This document shows positions 1-9,921 of a stretch of 38,076 nt of DNA, one piece after another; within the stretch, counting starts at the first letter, position 1; each line of letters opens with the position of its first letter. The translations under genes and the position numbers were made by a program. The notes beneath the pieces were generated by a model. That model was not told the origin of the DNA. It searched no databases and saw nothing but the letters and a program-made list of their open reading frames with translations. This DNA comes from Bacillus sp. 522_BSPC. GTDB lineage: Bacteria > Bacillota > Bacilli > Bacillales > Cytobacillaceae. The stretch is from positions 1 to 38,076 of the forward strand of contig NZ_JVDT01000009.1 in assembly GCF_001076885.1 (NCBI RefSeq). The letters run 5' to 3'.

Positions 1-42
1 CTCATAACCCGAAGGTCGCAGGTTCAAATCCTGTCCCCGCAA
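1..42 (+). tRNA. tRNA-fMet (initiator), 3' part only
   Basis: The window opens inside a tRNA. A seven-base anticodon loop with anticodon CAT lies at 1-7, followed by the anticodon-stem 3' strand with its CCC run. The T-arm is at 18-34 (stem 18-22 with 30-34, loop TTCAAAT) and the acceptor 3' strand CCCCGCA at 35-41 with discriminator A at 42. The three bases 3' to the CCC run and the acceptor ending in A at position 72 (no pair with base 1) match bacterial initiator tRNA rather than elongator Met. CCA is not encoded (TCA follows). The 5' half is outside the window. Confidence 0.85.
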
Positions 43-52
43 TCAAACAATG

Positions 53-88
53 AAAAAAATCCTTAGGAATAACCTAAGGATTTTTTTG
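53..88 (+). terminator. Rho-independent terminator after the tRNA
   Basis: A perfect stem CCTTAGG (61-67) / CCTAAGG (73-79) is extended by an A tract before and a T tract after it, with loop AATAA. It ends the tRNA transcript and could work in both directions. Confidence 0.85.
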
Positions 89-254
89 TTCGTCTAAGAA
101 CCTCCAAAATGGAGAGACTGTGGATATCTAAGTTAAACAGACTGATAAATGAATGAAAAAAAGTATAATAGATTGATTTGAATGGATATTTTGTATTTCT
201 TTTAGGATTATGAAACAAACTATTCTGTTTCCTCAAAAAAACAAGGAGACTTGC

Positions 255-283
255 TTTAGACTCATAGGTTTATTGAGTATAAT
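255..283 (+). promoter_or_regulatory. Candidate SigA promoter of the tsaE operon
   Basis: A perfect TATAAT lies at 278-283, with TTTAGA (four of six matches to TTGACA) at 255-260 and a 17-bp spacer. It is 42 bp upstream of the tsaE start. The rest of the 89-324 intergenic stretch shows no ORF or clear structure. Confidence 0.5.
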
Positions 284-324
284 AAAAGATATACCATTAT
301 TAAATTTAATATTAGGAGTAATTT

Positions 325-780
325 ATGAAAAACTTTGAGTGGAAGGCAGATAATGTGGAAGAGACGATTAGTTTTGCTGAGCGAATTGGCTTGCTTTTAA
401 AAGCAGGGGATGTAATTACTTTAGAAGGGGATCTTGGCGCTGGCAAAACAACTTTTACAAAAGGAATCGCGAAAGGATTAGGAATAGCTAAAACGGTTAA
501 TAGTCCAACCTTTACAATAATAAAGGAATATCAAGGGATATTACCGTTATATCATATGGATGTCTATCGATTAAAGGATAGTGAGGAAGATTTAGGCTTT
601 GAGGAGTATTTTGAAGGGGATGGAGTTACTGTTGTGGAATGGGCCCATTTAATTGAGGACCAACTGCCAATAGAATTTTTGCAAATTCAATTGTTTTATG
701 ACGACACTTCAGGAAGGAAAATAGTTTTATTCCCTAAAGGTTCTCGCTATATGCAATTATGTAAGGAGATATTTGAATGA
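325..780 (+). CDS. tsaE: tRNA t6A biosynthesis ATPase TsaE
   Basis: TsaE is the P-loop ATPase that supports the TsaB-TsaD complex in making threonylcarbamoyladenosine at position 37 of ANN-decoding tRNAs. The protein is 151 aa, normal for the family. A Walker A motif GDLGAGKTT sits near residues 36-44. The start has an AGGAG ribosome site at 314-318. The stop overlaps the tsaB start (ATGA), which indicates translational coupling. It is the first gene of a four-gene operon tsaE-tsaB-rimI-tsaD in the order seen in B. subtilis ydiBCDE. In B. subtilis the gene thiL precedes it; here a tRNA gene and terminator do, so the operon probably starts with tsaE. Confidence 0.95.
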   Translation: MKNFEWKADNVEETISFAERIGLLLKAGDVITLEGDLGAGKTTFTKGIAKGLGIAKTVNSPTFTIIKEYQGILPLYHMDVYRLKDSEEDLGFEEYFEGDGVTVVEWAHLIEDQLPIEFLQIQLFYDDTSGRKIVLFPKGSRYMQLCKEIFE

Positions 781-1493
781 AGATATTAGCAATAGATACG
801 TCAAATTTTGTTTTAGGTATTGCTTTATATGAAGATGGAAAGGTAATTGGGGAATATATCACTAACCTGAAAAAGAACCATTCGATTAGAGCGATGCCTG
901 CGATCGAGCAATTAATGAAGGAATGTGATATAAAGCCAAAGGATCTCTCCAAGGTTGTAGTAGCAAAAGGACCTGGATCTTATACAGGCGTTCGGATTGG
1001 GGTTACGATTGCAAAAACACTTGCCTGGACATTAAATATTCCATTAGTAGGTGTTTCTAGCCTAGAAGTACTTGCTGCATCTGTAGGACGATATTTTGAT
1101 GGTTATGTGTCTCCACTATTCGATGCTAGAAGAGGACAGATTTATACAGGGTTATATCATTTTACAAGTAATAAAGTGGAAATAATAAAAAAGGATCAAT
1201 TGATTTTATCTACAGATTGGGTTCAGCACCTTGCTCCATTGAAGAAAAGCATATTATTTGTTGGGAATGATTTACCTCTTCATGAAGAAACCTTAAAGGA
1301 CGGATTAGGTGATCTTGCTTATTTAGCAGATGGAGTGGATTTTAATCCGAGACCTTCTATCCTTGCTATGTTAGGAGAATCAAGGCCAGCTGAAGCGATA
1401 CATATGTTTACACCTAATTATATACGGTTAGCAGAGGCAGAGGCAAATTGGCTGAAAGCAAATAAAAAAGAGATAAAGGAAGACAGGGGATAA
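777..1493 (+). CDS. tsaB: tRNA t6A biosynthesis protein TsaB
   Basis: TsaB is a catalytically inactive paralogue of TsaD in the ASKHA fold. It forms the heterodimer platform for t6A synthesis. The 238-aa protein begins with the fold's phosphate-1 strand (ILAIDTSN) and carries the conserved GPGSYTGVRIG segment near residues 63-73. It lacks the metal-binding HxxxH motif of TsaD, as expected. Its ATG overlaps the tsaE stop, and its own stop overlaps the rimI start (TAATG), so expression is probably coupled on both sides. Confidence 0.95.
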   Translation: MKILAIDTSNFVLGIALYEDGKVIGEYITNLKKNHSIRAMPAIEQLMKECDIKPKDLSKVVVAKGPGSYTGVRIGVTIAKTLAWTLNIPLVGVSSLEVLAASVGRYFDGYVSPLFDARRGQIYTGLYHFTSNKVEIIKKDQLILSTDWVQHLAPLKKSILFVGNDLPLHEETLKDGLGDLAYLADGVDFNPRPSILAMLGESRPAEAIHMFTPNYIRLAEAEANWLKANKKEIKEDRG

Positions 1494-1939
1494 TGTCAGC
1501 ATTTGAATTTCGCTATATGACAGTTGCGGATATCGATGATATTTTTAAAATCGAAATGATTTCTTTTACTACTCCTTGGAGTAAAGAGGCTTTTTATAAT
1601 GAGCTAACACAAAATCGATTTGCTAAATATATTGTAATCCAACATGAAGAAGGGCTTGTCGGGTATTGTGGAGTATGGATTGTTGTAGATGAAGCTCATA
1701 TTACAAATATAGCTATTCTGCCAGAGTACAGAGGAAAAAAGCTCGGTGAAACGTTACTTATAAAGATAATGGATGAGGCAAGGCAGCTTGGTGCTACTTC
1801 TATGACATTAGAAGTCCGTGTGACAAATATGGTGGCACAAAATTTATATAGAAAACTAGGATTCCAAAACGGTGCAATTAGAAAGAAGTACTATACAGAT
1901 AAACAAGAAGATGCTTTAGTAATGTGGGTGAAATTATGA
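1493..1939 (+). CDS. rimI: Ribosomal protein S18 N-alpha-acetyltransferase RimI
   Basis: This is a GNAT-fold acetyltransferase of 148 aa, the usual RimI length. RimI acetylates the N-terminal alanine of ribosomal protein S18. The acetyl-CoA binding motif A is visible as [16 protein letters not shown] near residues 71-86, with the R-G-K-K-L-G pyrophosphate loop, and the C-terminal LYRKLGF strand is present. It sits between tsaB and tsaD, as in many Firmicutes. The start overlaps the tsaB stop, and the TGA overlaps the preferred tsaD ATG. Confidence 0.9.
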   Translation: MSAFEFRYMTVADIDDIFKIEMISFTTPWSKEAFYNELTQNRFAKYIVIQHEEGLVGYCGVWIVVDEAHITNIAILPEYRGKKLGETLLIKIMDEARQLGATSMTLEVRVTNMVAQNLYRKLGFQNGAIRKKYYTDKQEDALVMWVKL

Positions 1940-2973
1940 AAAATAATAATGATTTGATTATATTGGGTATGGAAACAAGCTGTGATGAAACAGCGGTTTC
2001 TATTGTAAGAAATGGATCGGAAATCCTTTCAAATATTGTAGCTTCTCAAATTGAAAGCCATAAGAGATTTGGTGGAGTCGTTCCAGAAATTGCTTCAAGA
2101 CATCATGTGGAGCAAATTACGCTTGTAATAGAAGAAGCGCTCTCCCAAGCGGATGTCACTTATGAAGAAATCGATGCAATTGCTGTAACAGAGGGACCAG
2201 GTTTGGTAGGAGCTCTTTTAATAGGAGTGAATGCTGCTAAAGCAATAAGTTTTGCACATGATATCCCACTTGTGGGTGTACATCATATTGCTGGGCATAT
2301 TTATGCCAATCAACTTGTGGATAAATTAGAATTCCCTTTATTAGCACTAGTGGTTTCTGGTGGGCATACAGAATTAGTATTAATGAGAGAGCATGGTCAT
2401 TTTGAAGTTATTGGAGAAACAAGAGACGACGCTGCTGGAGAAGCCTATGATAAGGTTGCGCGAACACTCAATCTTCCTTATCCAGGTGGCCCTCATATTG
2501 ATCGACTAGCGACAGAAGGGAATGCTGCTGCTGTAAAGTTGCCAAGAGCATGGATAGAAGGAACCTATGATTTTAGTTTTAGTGGATTGAAATCAGCAGT
2601 TATCAACACTGTGCATAACGCTGAGCAACGTGGAGAAGTTATTAGACCTGAAGATTTGGCAGCTAGCTTTCAGGAAAGTGTTGTGGAAGTATTGGTATCA
2701 AAGACTGTCGAAGCAGCAGAGCAGTACCAAGTGAAGCAAGTTGTATTAGCAGGTGGGGTTGCTGCTAATAAAGGACTTAGAACTGCTCTTATGGATAAGT
2801 TTAAAAAGATGAATTCCGTAAAATTAACGATACCACCATTAGCTTTATGTACAGATAATGCGGCAATGATTGCTGCAGCAGGAACCATTTTCTTTGAAAA
2901 AGGGCAGCGATCAAGATTGGATTTGAACGGAAACCCAGGATTAGATATAACAATCCACAATGGAATGGAGTAA
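1936..2973 (+). CDS. tsaD: tRNA N6-adenosine threonylcarbamoyltransferase TsaD
   Basis: TsaD transfers the threonylcarbamoyl group from threonylcarbamoyl-AMP to A37 of tRNA, with TsaB and TsaE. The protein (345 aa from this start) shows the ASKHA fold start [10 protein letters not shown], the metal-binding H117/H121 pair in VHHIAGH, and the C-terminal [12 protein letters not shown] segment. I chose ATG 1936, which overlaps the rimI TGA in an ATGA junction, as at tsaE-tsaB. An in-frame GTG at 1924 would add four residues but has no better ribosome site. This is the last gene of the operon; a DnaA-box cluster and a bidirectional terminator follow. Confidence 0.95.
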   Translation: MKNNNDLIILGMETSCDETAVSIVRNGSEILSNIVASQIESHKRFGGVVPEIASRHHVEQITLVIEEALSQADVTYEEIDAIAVTEGPGLVGALLIGVNAAKAISFAHDIPLVGVHHIAGHIYANQLVDKLEFPLLALVVSGGHTELVLMREHGHFEVIGETRDDAAGEAYDKVARTLNLPYPGGPHIDRLATEGNAAAVKLPRAWIEGTYDFSFSGLKSAVINTVHNAEQRGEVIRPEDLAASFQESVVEVLVSKTVEAAEQYQVKQVVLAGGVAANKGLRTALMDKFKKMNSVKLTIPPLALCTDNAAMIAAAGTIFFEKGQRSRLDLNGNPGLDITIHNGME

Positions 2974-2996
2974 GACTTTGGCACTATATGCGTCAC

Positions 2997-3130
2997 TGTG
3001 AATAAATATGATGTTATATACATACGCTGTGGATAATGTGAATAATTTATTATGTATTTGTGGATAATGTGGGTAAATATGTGGAAAGTTGATAAAACAA
3101 TCCTTGATATGTGGATAATAATGTGGAAAA
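2997..3130. promoter_or_regulatory. DnaA-box cluster (periodic TGTGGATAA array)
   Basis: The tsaD to ABC-F interval holds at least seven copies of the DnaA box in one orientation. Exact TGTGGATAA copies are at 3028, 3059 and 3110. One-mismatch copies are at 2997, 3037 (both TGTGAATAA), 3068 (TGTGGGTAA) and 3122 (TGTGGAAAA); a weaker TGTGGAAAG is at 3080. Boxes at 2997, 3028 and 3059 are exactly 31 bp apart, as are 3037 and 3068, so a two-box unit is repeated. There is no ORF here. The known role of such clusters away from oriC is DnaA binding that moderates initiation; that role is inferred here. Confidence 0.85.
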
Positions 3131-3164
3131 AAAGTACTGGGTAAATAAATACCCAGTACTTTTT
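3129..3164. terminator. Bidirectional terminator between tsaD and the ABC-F gene
   Basis: A perfect stem (AAAAAGTACTGGGT at 3129-3142 with its complement at 3151-3164) has A and T tracts on the two sides. It serves the convergent tsaD operon and ABC-F gene and overlaps the ABC-F stop codon by two bases. Confidence 0.9.
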
Positions 3165-5091
3165 ACTTATCTGATAATTCGGTCCATTCATCCATTAACC
3201 GTTCGATTTGATCCTTTAACTGTTCAAGGCTTTTATTTAACTCTAAGACCTTTTCGTGATCTTGGAAAATTTCAGGTTCGCATAGAAGAGCTTCCTGTTC
3301 TGATACTTTTATTTCTAGCTCCTCAATAGTTGTTTCTATTTCTTCAATTCTTCTTAATCTTTGACGTTCTAATTTTTGCACTTCCTTGCTCATTTGGTAA
3401 GAGCTTTTCTCTTCTGTCCCTGTATTTTGTGCTTGTTTTACAGCAGCATTTGCTTCTAATGCCTGAATTTCTGCTTGCTCCAGCTTCTTTTCCACATAAT
3501 AATCATAGTCGCCTAAGAATTCTGTGGATCCACTCTTATCTAATTCAATCACCTTTGTTGCAATTCTGTTAATAAAATATCTGTCATGGGAAACAAAAAG
3601 AATGGTACCTGGGTAATCAATTAAAGCATTTTCGAGTACTTCTTTACTGTCTAAGTCTAAATGGTTTGTCGGCTCGTCCAAAATTAAGACATTTGGTTTT
3701 TCCATCATTAGCTTAGATAATGCGAGACGTGCCTTCTCTCCACCACTTAATGAATTTACTATTTTTAAAACATCGTCTCCTGAAAATAAGAAATTGCCGA
3801 GGACAGTACGGATATCTTTTTCAGGTGTCAGTGGAAAGTCATCCCATAATTCATTAAGGACTCGTTTATTAGAGGTAAGTTCTGCTTGTTCTTGATCGTA
3901 GTATCCAATCATGACATTTGAGCCAAGTGCTATCGAACCAGCATGTTTTGGCAGCCTATCAATGATTGTTTTTAATAGCGTTGATTTTCCAACACCATTT
4001 GGGCCAACTAGGGCAACACTTTCACCTCTATTTATTTGGAAGGAAATATGCTCAGATACTGAATTATCTTTATAACCAATGGAAAGATCATTAATTTTTA
4101 ATACATCATTTCCTGTTTGTTTTGTAATTTCAAAGCCGAAGGAAGCAGATTTTTCATTGCCGTCTGGACGATCGATTCTATCCATTCTGTCCAATGTTTT
4201 TCTGCGGCTTTGTGCTCTTTTGGTAGTAGACGCTCTTGCTAAATTTTTTTGAATGAATGTTTCTAGTTTGGCAATTTCATCTTGTTGCTTTTCGTAAAGT
4301 TTCATTTCTCGCTCATAATTTGCCGCTTTTTGCTCAAGATAACCGCTATAGTTACCAATAAACTTTTGAATATGGTGTCTTGATATTTCGTACACTTGGG
4401 TCACTACTTTATCAAGGAAATAACGGTCATGGGAAACGATTAATACAGCACCCTTATAACCTTGCAAGTATTGCTCCAACCAAGATAATGTTTCAATATC
4501 TAGATGGTTTGTTGGTTCGTCTAGTATGAGAATATCTGGTGTAGTTAGTAGAAGCTTTGCTAGTGCTAATCTTGTTTTTTGACCACCACTTAACGTAGAG
4601 ATTTTTGTACTGTAATTGAATGTACTAAAGTTTAAACCATGTAAAACGGAGCGGATATCTGCTTCGTATTGATAGCCACCGCTTTCTTTAAATTCAAATT
4701 GCAGGTGGTCATATTCCTTTAAAATTCGCTCAAAAGCATCTGGGTTTTCGATTGTATTGGGATCGGACATCTTTTGTTCCAGTTTTCTTAAATGTTTTTC
4801 TTTTACTTGAAGCTCATGGAAAACTGTTAACATCTCATCCCAAATGGAAAGGCTTGATTCCAAACCTGTGTTTTGAGCTAGATAACCTATTTCGACATTT
4901 TTGGGCTTTATGATTTCACCGGAGTCATAGGATAATTGCCCAGCGATAATTTTCAATAAGGTAGATTTGCCAGCGCCGTTTCTTCCCACTAGAGCGATTC
5001 GGTCTCTCGTTTGTACTTCTAATTTTATATTTGATAAGATAAGTTCAGCTCCAAAATGCTTAGATAGCTGATTTACTTGTAATAGTATCAT
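3163..5091 (-). CDS. ydiF: ABC-F family ribosome-associated ATPase (YdiF-like)
   Basis: This is a 642-aa soluble protein with two ABC ATPase domains and no membrane segment, typical of ABC-F factors that act on the ribosome E site. Domain 1 has Walker A GRNGAGKST (residues 36-44), signature LSGGQKTRLALAK and Walker B ILILDEPTNHLD. Domain 2 has GPNGVGKST, LSGGEKARLALSK and VLILDEPTNHLD. A charged linker lies between them, and a C-terminal coiled-coil tail follows from about residue 560. Length and position next to tsaD match B. subtilis YdiF. The target or regulatory role is not evident from the sequence. It is transcribed toward tsaD and divergently from moaC. Confidence 0.92.
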   Translation of the reverse strand: MILLQVNQLSKHFGAELILSNIKLEVQTRDRIALVGRNGAGKSTLLKIIAGQLSYDSGEIIKPKNVEIGYLAQNTGLESSLSIWDEMLTVFHELQVKEKHLRKLEQKMSDPNTIENPDAFERILKEYDHLQFEFKESGGYQYEADIRSVLHGLNFSTFNYSTKISTLSGGQKTRLALAKLLLTTPDILILDEPTNHLDIETLSWLEQYLQGYKGAVLIVSHDRYFLDKVVTQVYEISRHHIQKFIGNYSGYLEQKAANYEREMKLYEKQQDEIAKLETFIQKNLARASTTKRAQSRRKTLDRMDRIDRPDGNEKSASFGFEITKQTGNDVLKINDLSIGYKDNSVSEHISFQINRGESVALVGPNGVGKSTLLKTIIDRLPKHAGSIALGSNVMIGYYDQEQAELTSNKRVLNELWDDFPLTPEKDIRTVLGNFLFSGDDVLKIVNSLSGGEKARLALSKLMMEKPNVLILDEPTNHLDLDSKEVLENALIDYPGTILFVSHDRYFINRIATKVIELDKSGSTEFLGDYDYYVEKKLEQAEIQALEANAAVKQAQNTGTEEKSSYQMSKEVQKLERQRLRRIEEIETTIEELEIKVSEQEALLCEPEIFQDHEKVLELNKSLEQLKDQIERLMDEWTELSDK

Positions 5092-5231
5092 TTCTTCACC
5101 TCAGGGGATTATGTACCATAAGTGTAACCTATAAATATGTTATCCTGCAATAAAAGGGGAAATGGGAAAAAAGTGATAATAAATACACATTCTCTTTAAA
5201 ATAGTGTATCATTTTGCTTAGAGGTGTTATT

Positions 5232-5717
5232 ATGGGGGAGTTTACACATTTTAATCAGGAAGGCCATGCGAAAATGGTTGATATATCAGAAAAAAGTGAA
5301 ACCGCTCGCATAGCTGTTGCTCTATCTAGTATTAAAGTAAGTGAAGAAATTTATGAGAAAATCACAAAGCAGGAGATAAAAAAAGGAGATGTACTAGCTG
5401 TTGCCCAAGTAGCAGGAATAATGGCTGCTAAAAAAACAGCTGACATCATACCTATGTGTCACCCAATTATGTTGAAGGGTGTCGATATATCATTTCAATG
5501 GGAAGACGATGCGGAAGATTTTCAATTGATTATTTCCGCAACCGTAAAGACAGTCGGAAGTACAGGTGTGGAAATGGAAGCATTGACTGCTGCATCTGTT
5601 ACAGCTTTAACGATTTATGATATGTGTAAAAGCTTGGATAAAGGGATGGTAATTGGCAACACCTATTTAGTCGAGAAATCAGGTGGAAAAAATGGCGATT
5701 ACAAAAGAGAGCAGTAG
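5232..5717 (+). CDS. moaC: Cyclic pyranopterin monophosphate synthase MoaC
   Basis: MoaC converts 3',8-cyclo-7,8-dihydro-GTP to cyclic pyranopterin monophosphate in molybdenum cofactor synthesis. The 161-aa protein has the conserved MCHP segment, the [11 protein letters not shown] helix with its paired acidic residues, and the closing [16 protein letters not shown] stretch. I placed the start at ATG 5232, which has GAGGTG at 5221-5226 as its ribosome site. The frame extends upstream to a TTG at 5214, but that codon would contain the ribosome site inside the gene. It is followed 38 bp later by rex and is probably co-transcribed with it, as in B. subtilis. Confidence 0.93.
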   Translation: MGEFTHFNQEGHAKMVDISEKSETARIAVALSSIKVSEEIYEKITKQEIKKGDVLAVAQVAGIMAAKKTADIIPMCHPIMLKGVDISFQWEDDAEDFQLIISATVKTVGSTGVEMEALTAASVTALTIYDMCKSLDKGMVIGNTYLVEKSGGKNGDYKREQ

Positions 5718-5755
5718 AATAACTGCTAATTTTTATATATAGGTAGGGGATAAGT

Positions 5756-6424
5756 ATGCATAATGAGGTAATGAAAATACCGCAGGCAACAGCAAAGCGG
5801 TTACCATTATACTATCGCTTTTTAAAAAATTTACATTCATCAGGTAAGCAGAGAGTGTCTTCTGCTGAATTAAGTGAAGCAGTGAAGGTCGACTCTGCCA
5901 CAATAAGACGGGATTTCTCTTATTTTGGCGCGCTTGGAAAAAAGGGATATGGATACAATGTAAACTATTTATTATCATTTTTCCGTAAAACATTAGATCA
6001 AGATGAACTAACGAAAGTAGCTTTAATTGGTGTTGGTAATTTAGGGGTTGCCTTTTTGAAATATAACTTCTTAAAAAATAATAACACAAAAATTGAAGTA
6101 GGATTCGATGTTATAGAAGAAAAGATTGGCACTTTAGTGAACGATGTGCCTATTCATCATATGGATGATTTAGAGAAGGTTCTGCAAGAGAATGGTGTTG
6201 AAGTAGCAATACTAACGGTACCAGCACATGCAGCACAAATTATTACAGATCGTTTAGTAGAGAGCAATATCAAAGGAATATTGAATTTTACTCCTGCTCG
6301 CTTAAATGTGCCAGCGAATGTGAGAGTACATCATATTGATTTGGCTGTGGAGCTGCAATCGCTTGTTTATTTCTTAAAGCATTATCCTACGCCAGATGTA
6401 GAGGCAGAGGAAACGGAAGAATAA
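5756..6424 (+). CDS. rex: Redox-sensing transcriptional repressor Rex
   Basis: Rex binds DNA when the NAD+/NADH ratio is high and is released by NADH, controlling fermentative and respiratory genes. The 222-aa protein has the N-terminal winged helix ([16 protein letters not shown], then the recognition region around [14 protein letters not shown]). A Rossmann NADH-binding domain follows, with GVGNLG near residues 87-92, and then the C-terminal domain-swapped helix ([14 protein letters not shown]). It lies downstream of moaC. In B. subtilis tatAy-tatCy follow rex; here a strong terminator follows and those genes are absent from this locus. Confidence 0.95.
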   Translation: MHNEVMKIPQATAKRLPLYYRFLKNLHSSGKQRVSSAELSEAVKVDSATIRRDFSYFGALGKKGYGYNVNYLLSFFRKTLDQDELTKVALIGVGNLGVAFLKYNFLKNNNTKIEVGFDVIEEKIGTLVNDVPIHHMDDLEKVLQENGVEVAILTVPAHAAQIITDRLVESNIKGILNFTPARLNVPANVRVHHIDLAVELQSLVYFLKHYPTPDVEAEETEE

Positions 6425-6429
6425 AAAGG

Positions 6430-6484
6430 AAATGCGTGTATAAGGGTGTAGCGGAAACTACATTCTTATACACGCATTTTTTTT
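6430..6484 (+). terminator. Strong terminator after rex
   Basis: A 22-bp near-perfect stem (6430-6451 with 6458-6479, starting AAATGCGTGTATAAG) with loop CGGAAA is followed by eight or more T residues. Confidence 0.92.
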
Positions 6485-6534
6485 AGAAAGAATTAAAAAG
6501 TGGCCCGTTGATTTCCACTCTTAATTATTTTCTA

Positions 6535-6756
6535 TCATTGTTTCGGCTTTTTTCTATCTGTTTGGTTTTTTTTCAGGAAAAAGTGAAAGTTGATTAATTT
6601 TATTCCTGATCCGATGTCAAAGGTTGCCAGGATGACTAGTAAATACGTATAGAATCCCCATTCTTGATTTAATTGTAAATCGTGGATTGCAAAATACGTA
6701 AAAAGAGCTCCAAAAATAATATATAGAACTCCTGAAAATAACGGTGATCTTCTCAT
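6535..6756 (-). CDS. ydiK: Small membrane protein, YdiK-like
   Basis: This is a 73-aa protein with two hydrophobic segments (about residues 6-22 and 35-55) and a basic C-terminus. The N-terminus MRRSPLFSG and the locus match B. subtilis YdiK; its function is unknown. I chose ATG 6756. It has a GGAGG site 11 bp upstream, and the frame's upstream TTG would place that site inside the gene. The start lies one base beyond the ydiL stop (TAAAATG), so the two genes are coupled. Confidence 0.8.
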   Translation of the reverse strand: MRRSPLFSGVLYIIFGALFTYFAIHDLQLNQEWGFYTYLLVILATFDIGSGIKLINFHFFLKKNQTDRKKPKQ

Positions 6757-6757
6757 T

Positions 6758-7492
6758 TTATAAAAATCCTCCAATAAATTGTGTTACGCCCGAGTATTTT
6801 TCCTGCCATTCGATAATTTTGTCATAGTTTAATTGCAAAATTACTACGAGTGTGTTCATTGCGACATGGGCAAAGATTGGCACAAGGATTCTTTTGGTTT
6901 TTACATATAGGAATGCAAAGGTAAAGCCCATGCTTGCATATAGAAGGATGTGGACAAAATCTCTATGAGCAACTGCAAAGATTAGGGAACTAATTAGTGC
7001 AGAAATGAAAAATCCGAATCGCTGATATAGGGAACCGAAAATGATTTTACGAAATACAATTTCCTCTAGAATCGGTCCAATAATACTTACTACTATAATC
7101 ACAAGAGGTGCTGCGTTGATAAGCTGCATAATTTGTTCTGTGTTTTCTGATCCTTGTTTTATGCCTAATTGCTGTTCAATGATTCCGGCAAAGCTTTGGG
7201 CAAATAAAGACAGAAATACCCCACCAATTGCCCACCCAATAGAGGAAGGAATGCTCATTACATCTGAACGCATCGGATTACTGACTTCCTTTCTTAGCAA
7301 AACAAGACAGATAATTAAGGCGATGATAAAACTAAATATTAGCCAAATAATGTTAGATTGGAATTGAATCGCTTTGGAAGCTGGATTGTATCCAAGTAAA
7401 CCAGCAATAAAAAGAATGACCGGAACTCCAACAAAAGTGGAGAGCTGCATGGCGATGTAAGTTATTAAAATAATCCAATATTCTTTTTTCAA
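6758..7492 (-). CDS. ydiL: CPBP-family intramembrane metalloprotease, YdiL-like
   Basis: This is a 244-aa polytopic membrane protein of the CPBP/Abi (CAAX protease and bacteriocin-processing) family. Motif 1 is EEIVFRKIIFG (EExxxR). Motif 2 is the FAVAH histidine region, and motif 3 holds the histidine in IFAHVAMN. The start is TTG at 7490-7492 with AAAGGAG just upstream. In B. subtilis, ydiL lies in the same place beside groES. The substrate is unknown; family members process prenylated or small peptides or protect against bacteriocins. It is transcribed divergently from groES. Confidence 0.88.
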   Translation of the reverse strand: MKKEYWIILITYIAMQLSTFVGVPVILFIAGLLGYNPASKAIQFQSNIIWLIFSFIIALIICLVLLRKEVSNPMRSDVMSIPSSIGWAIGGVFLSLFAQSFAGIIEQQLGIKQGSENTEQIMQLINAAPLVIIVVSIIGPILEEIVFRKIIFGSLYQRFGFFISALISSLIFAVAHRDFVHILLYASMGFTFAFLYVKTKRILVPIFAHVAMNTLVVILQLNYDKIIEWQEKYSGVTQFIGGFL

Positions 7493-7742
7493 AATAAAAG
7501 CTCCTTTAGATAATTGATAGGTTTAAAAAAATGTGTGAAAGGAATATATCAATGTTAATCTGTTCTTATTATATTTGAGCAAAGAGACAATCATACTTCC
7601 TATTCTACTAATAAGCAGTGCTCTGTTTCAAATAGTAACAACTAAAATAATAGAAAGTGTGAATATTTAAAGCTTTAACGTATATACTCTCTAAGGGAAA
7701 TAGAAACTAGAAAAAAATTTACGAAAAAATAAGTCTTGTCTC

Positions 7743-7774
7743 TTGCATTATGAGAAAAGATTAATTAATATAAT
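7743..7774 (+). promoter_or_regulatory. Promoter of the groESL operon
   Basis: A perfect TATAAT lies at 7769-7774, immediately before the CIRCE element. TTGCAT at 7743-7748 is the best -35; it is 20 bp from TATAAT, or 17 bp from the overlapping TAATAT at 7766-7771. The rest of 7493-7742 is AT-rich, with no ORF or structure that I can name. Confidence 0.65.
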
Positions 7775-7781
7775 AATTGTG

Positions 7782-7808
7782 TTAGCACTCATAGTGATTG
7801 AGTGCTAA
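7782..7808 (+). promoter_or_regulatory. CIRCE operator (HrcA site)
   Basis: The consensus TTAGCACTC-N9-GAGTGCTAA is matched at every position (7782-7790 and 7800-7808). The repressor HrcA binds this site, so groESL is a class I heat-shock operon here. It also lies in the transcribed leader of groES. Confidence 0.98.
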
Positions 7809-7849
7809 TAAGAAAATAAAATGTATATAATTTGAGGAGGTTGTTTCAC

Positions 7850-8134
7850 TTGTTAAAGCCATTAGGAGATCGCATTATTATTGAGCTTGTTGAAACAGAA
7901 GAAAAAACTGCAAGTGGTATCGTATTACCAGACTCTGCTAAAGAAAAGCCTCAAGAAGGCAAAGTAGTAGCTGTAGGAACTGGTCGCGTATTAGAGAGCG
8001 GAGAGCGTGTAGCGCTTGAAGTATCTGTTGATGACCGCATTATCTTCTCAAAATACTCTGGTACTGAAGTGAAATACGAAGGGAAAGAGTATCTAATTCT
8101 TCGCGAAAGCGACATTTTAGCTATTATTGGCTAA
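7850..8134 (+). CDS. groES: Co-chaperonin GroES
   Basis: This is the 10-kDa cap of the GroEL folding chamber, 94 aa, starting [12 protein letters not shown]. The mobile loop is [20 protein letters not shown]. The start is TTG at 7850, with GAGGAGG at 7834-7840. The frame reaches an upstream TTG at 7832, but that would place the ribosome site inside the gene, and the 94-aa version matches the family length exactly. It is the first gene of the CIRCE-controlled operon, 72 bp before groEL. Confidence 0.97.
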   Translation: MLKPLGDRIIIELVETEEKTASGIVLPDSAKEKPQEGKVVAVGTGRVLESGERVALEVSVDDRIIFSKYSGTEVKYEGKEYLILRESDILAIIG

Positions 8135-8157
8135 TTCAATTTTAACATAAGAGATTA

Positions 8158-9845
<1,688 letters not shown>

Positions 9846-9894
9846 CCGCTTCACCCCTTGATATATAAGGGTTTTATGTAAGATGAGAGTGGAA

Positions 9895-9912
9895 TGTTAA
9901 CATTTTGTTAAC
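9895..9912 (+). repeat. Arm-type repeat near the left att
   Basis: TGTTAACATTTTGTTAAC is an internal direct repeat of TGTTAAC. Close relatives are at 37691-37708 and 37898-37915 (TGCTAAC form). The placement fits integrase arm-binding sites. It is preceded by a 15-mer GTAAGATGAGAGTGG (9878-9892) that recurs at 37881-37895. Confidence 0.6.
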
Positions 9913-9921
9913 ATGAGGTTC

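Noticed and set aside
2670-3191. 173-aa minus-strand frame over the tsaD end and the DnaA boxes
   Set aside because: It overlaps tsaD and the repeat cluster; translation looks like read-through of AT-rich DNA.
5733-6089. Minus-strand frame over rex
   Set aside because: A shadow of rex; it has no family features.
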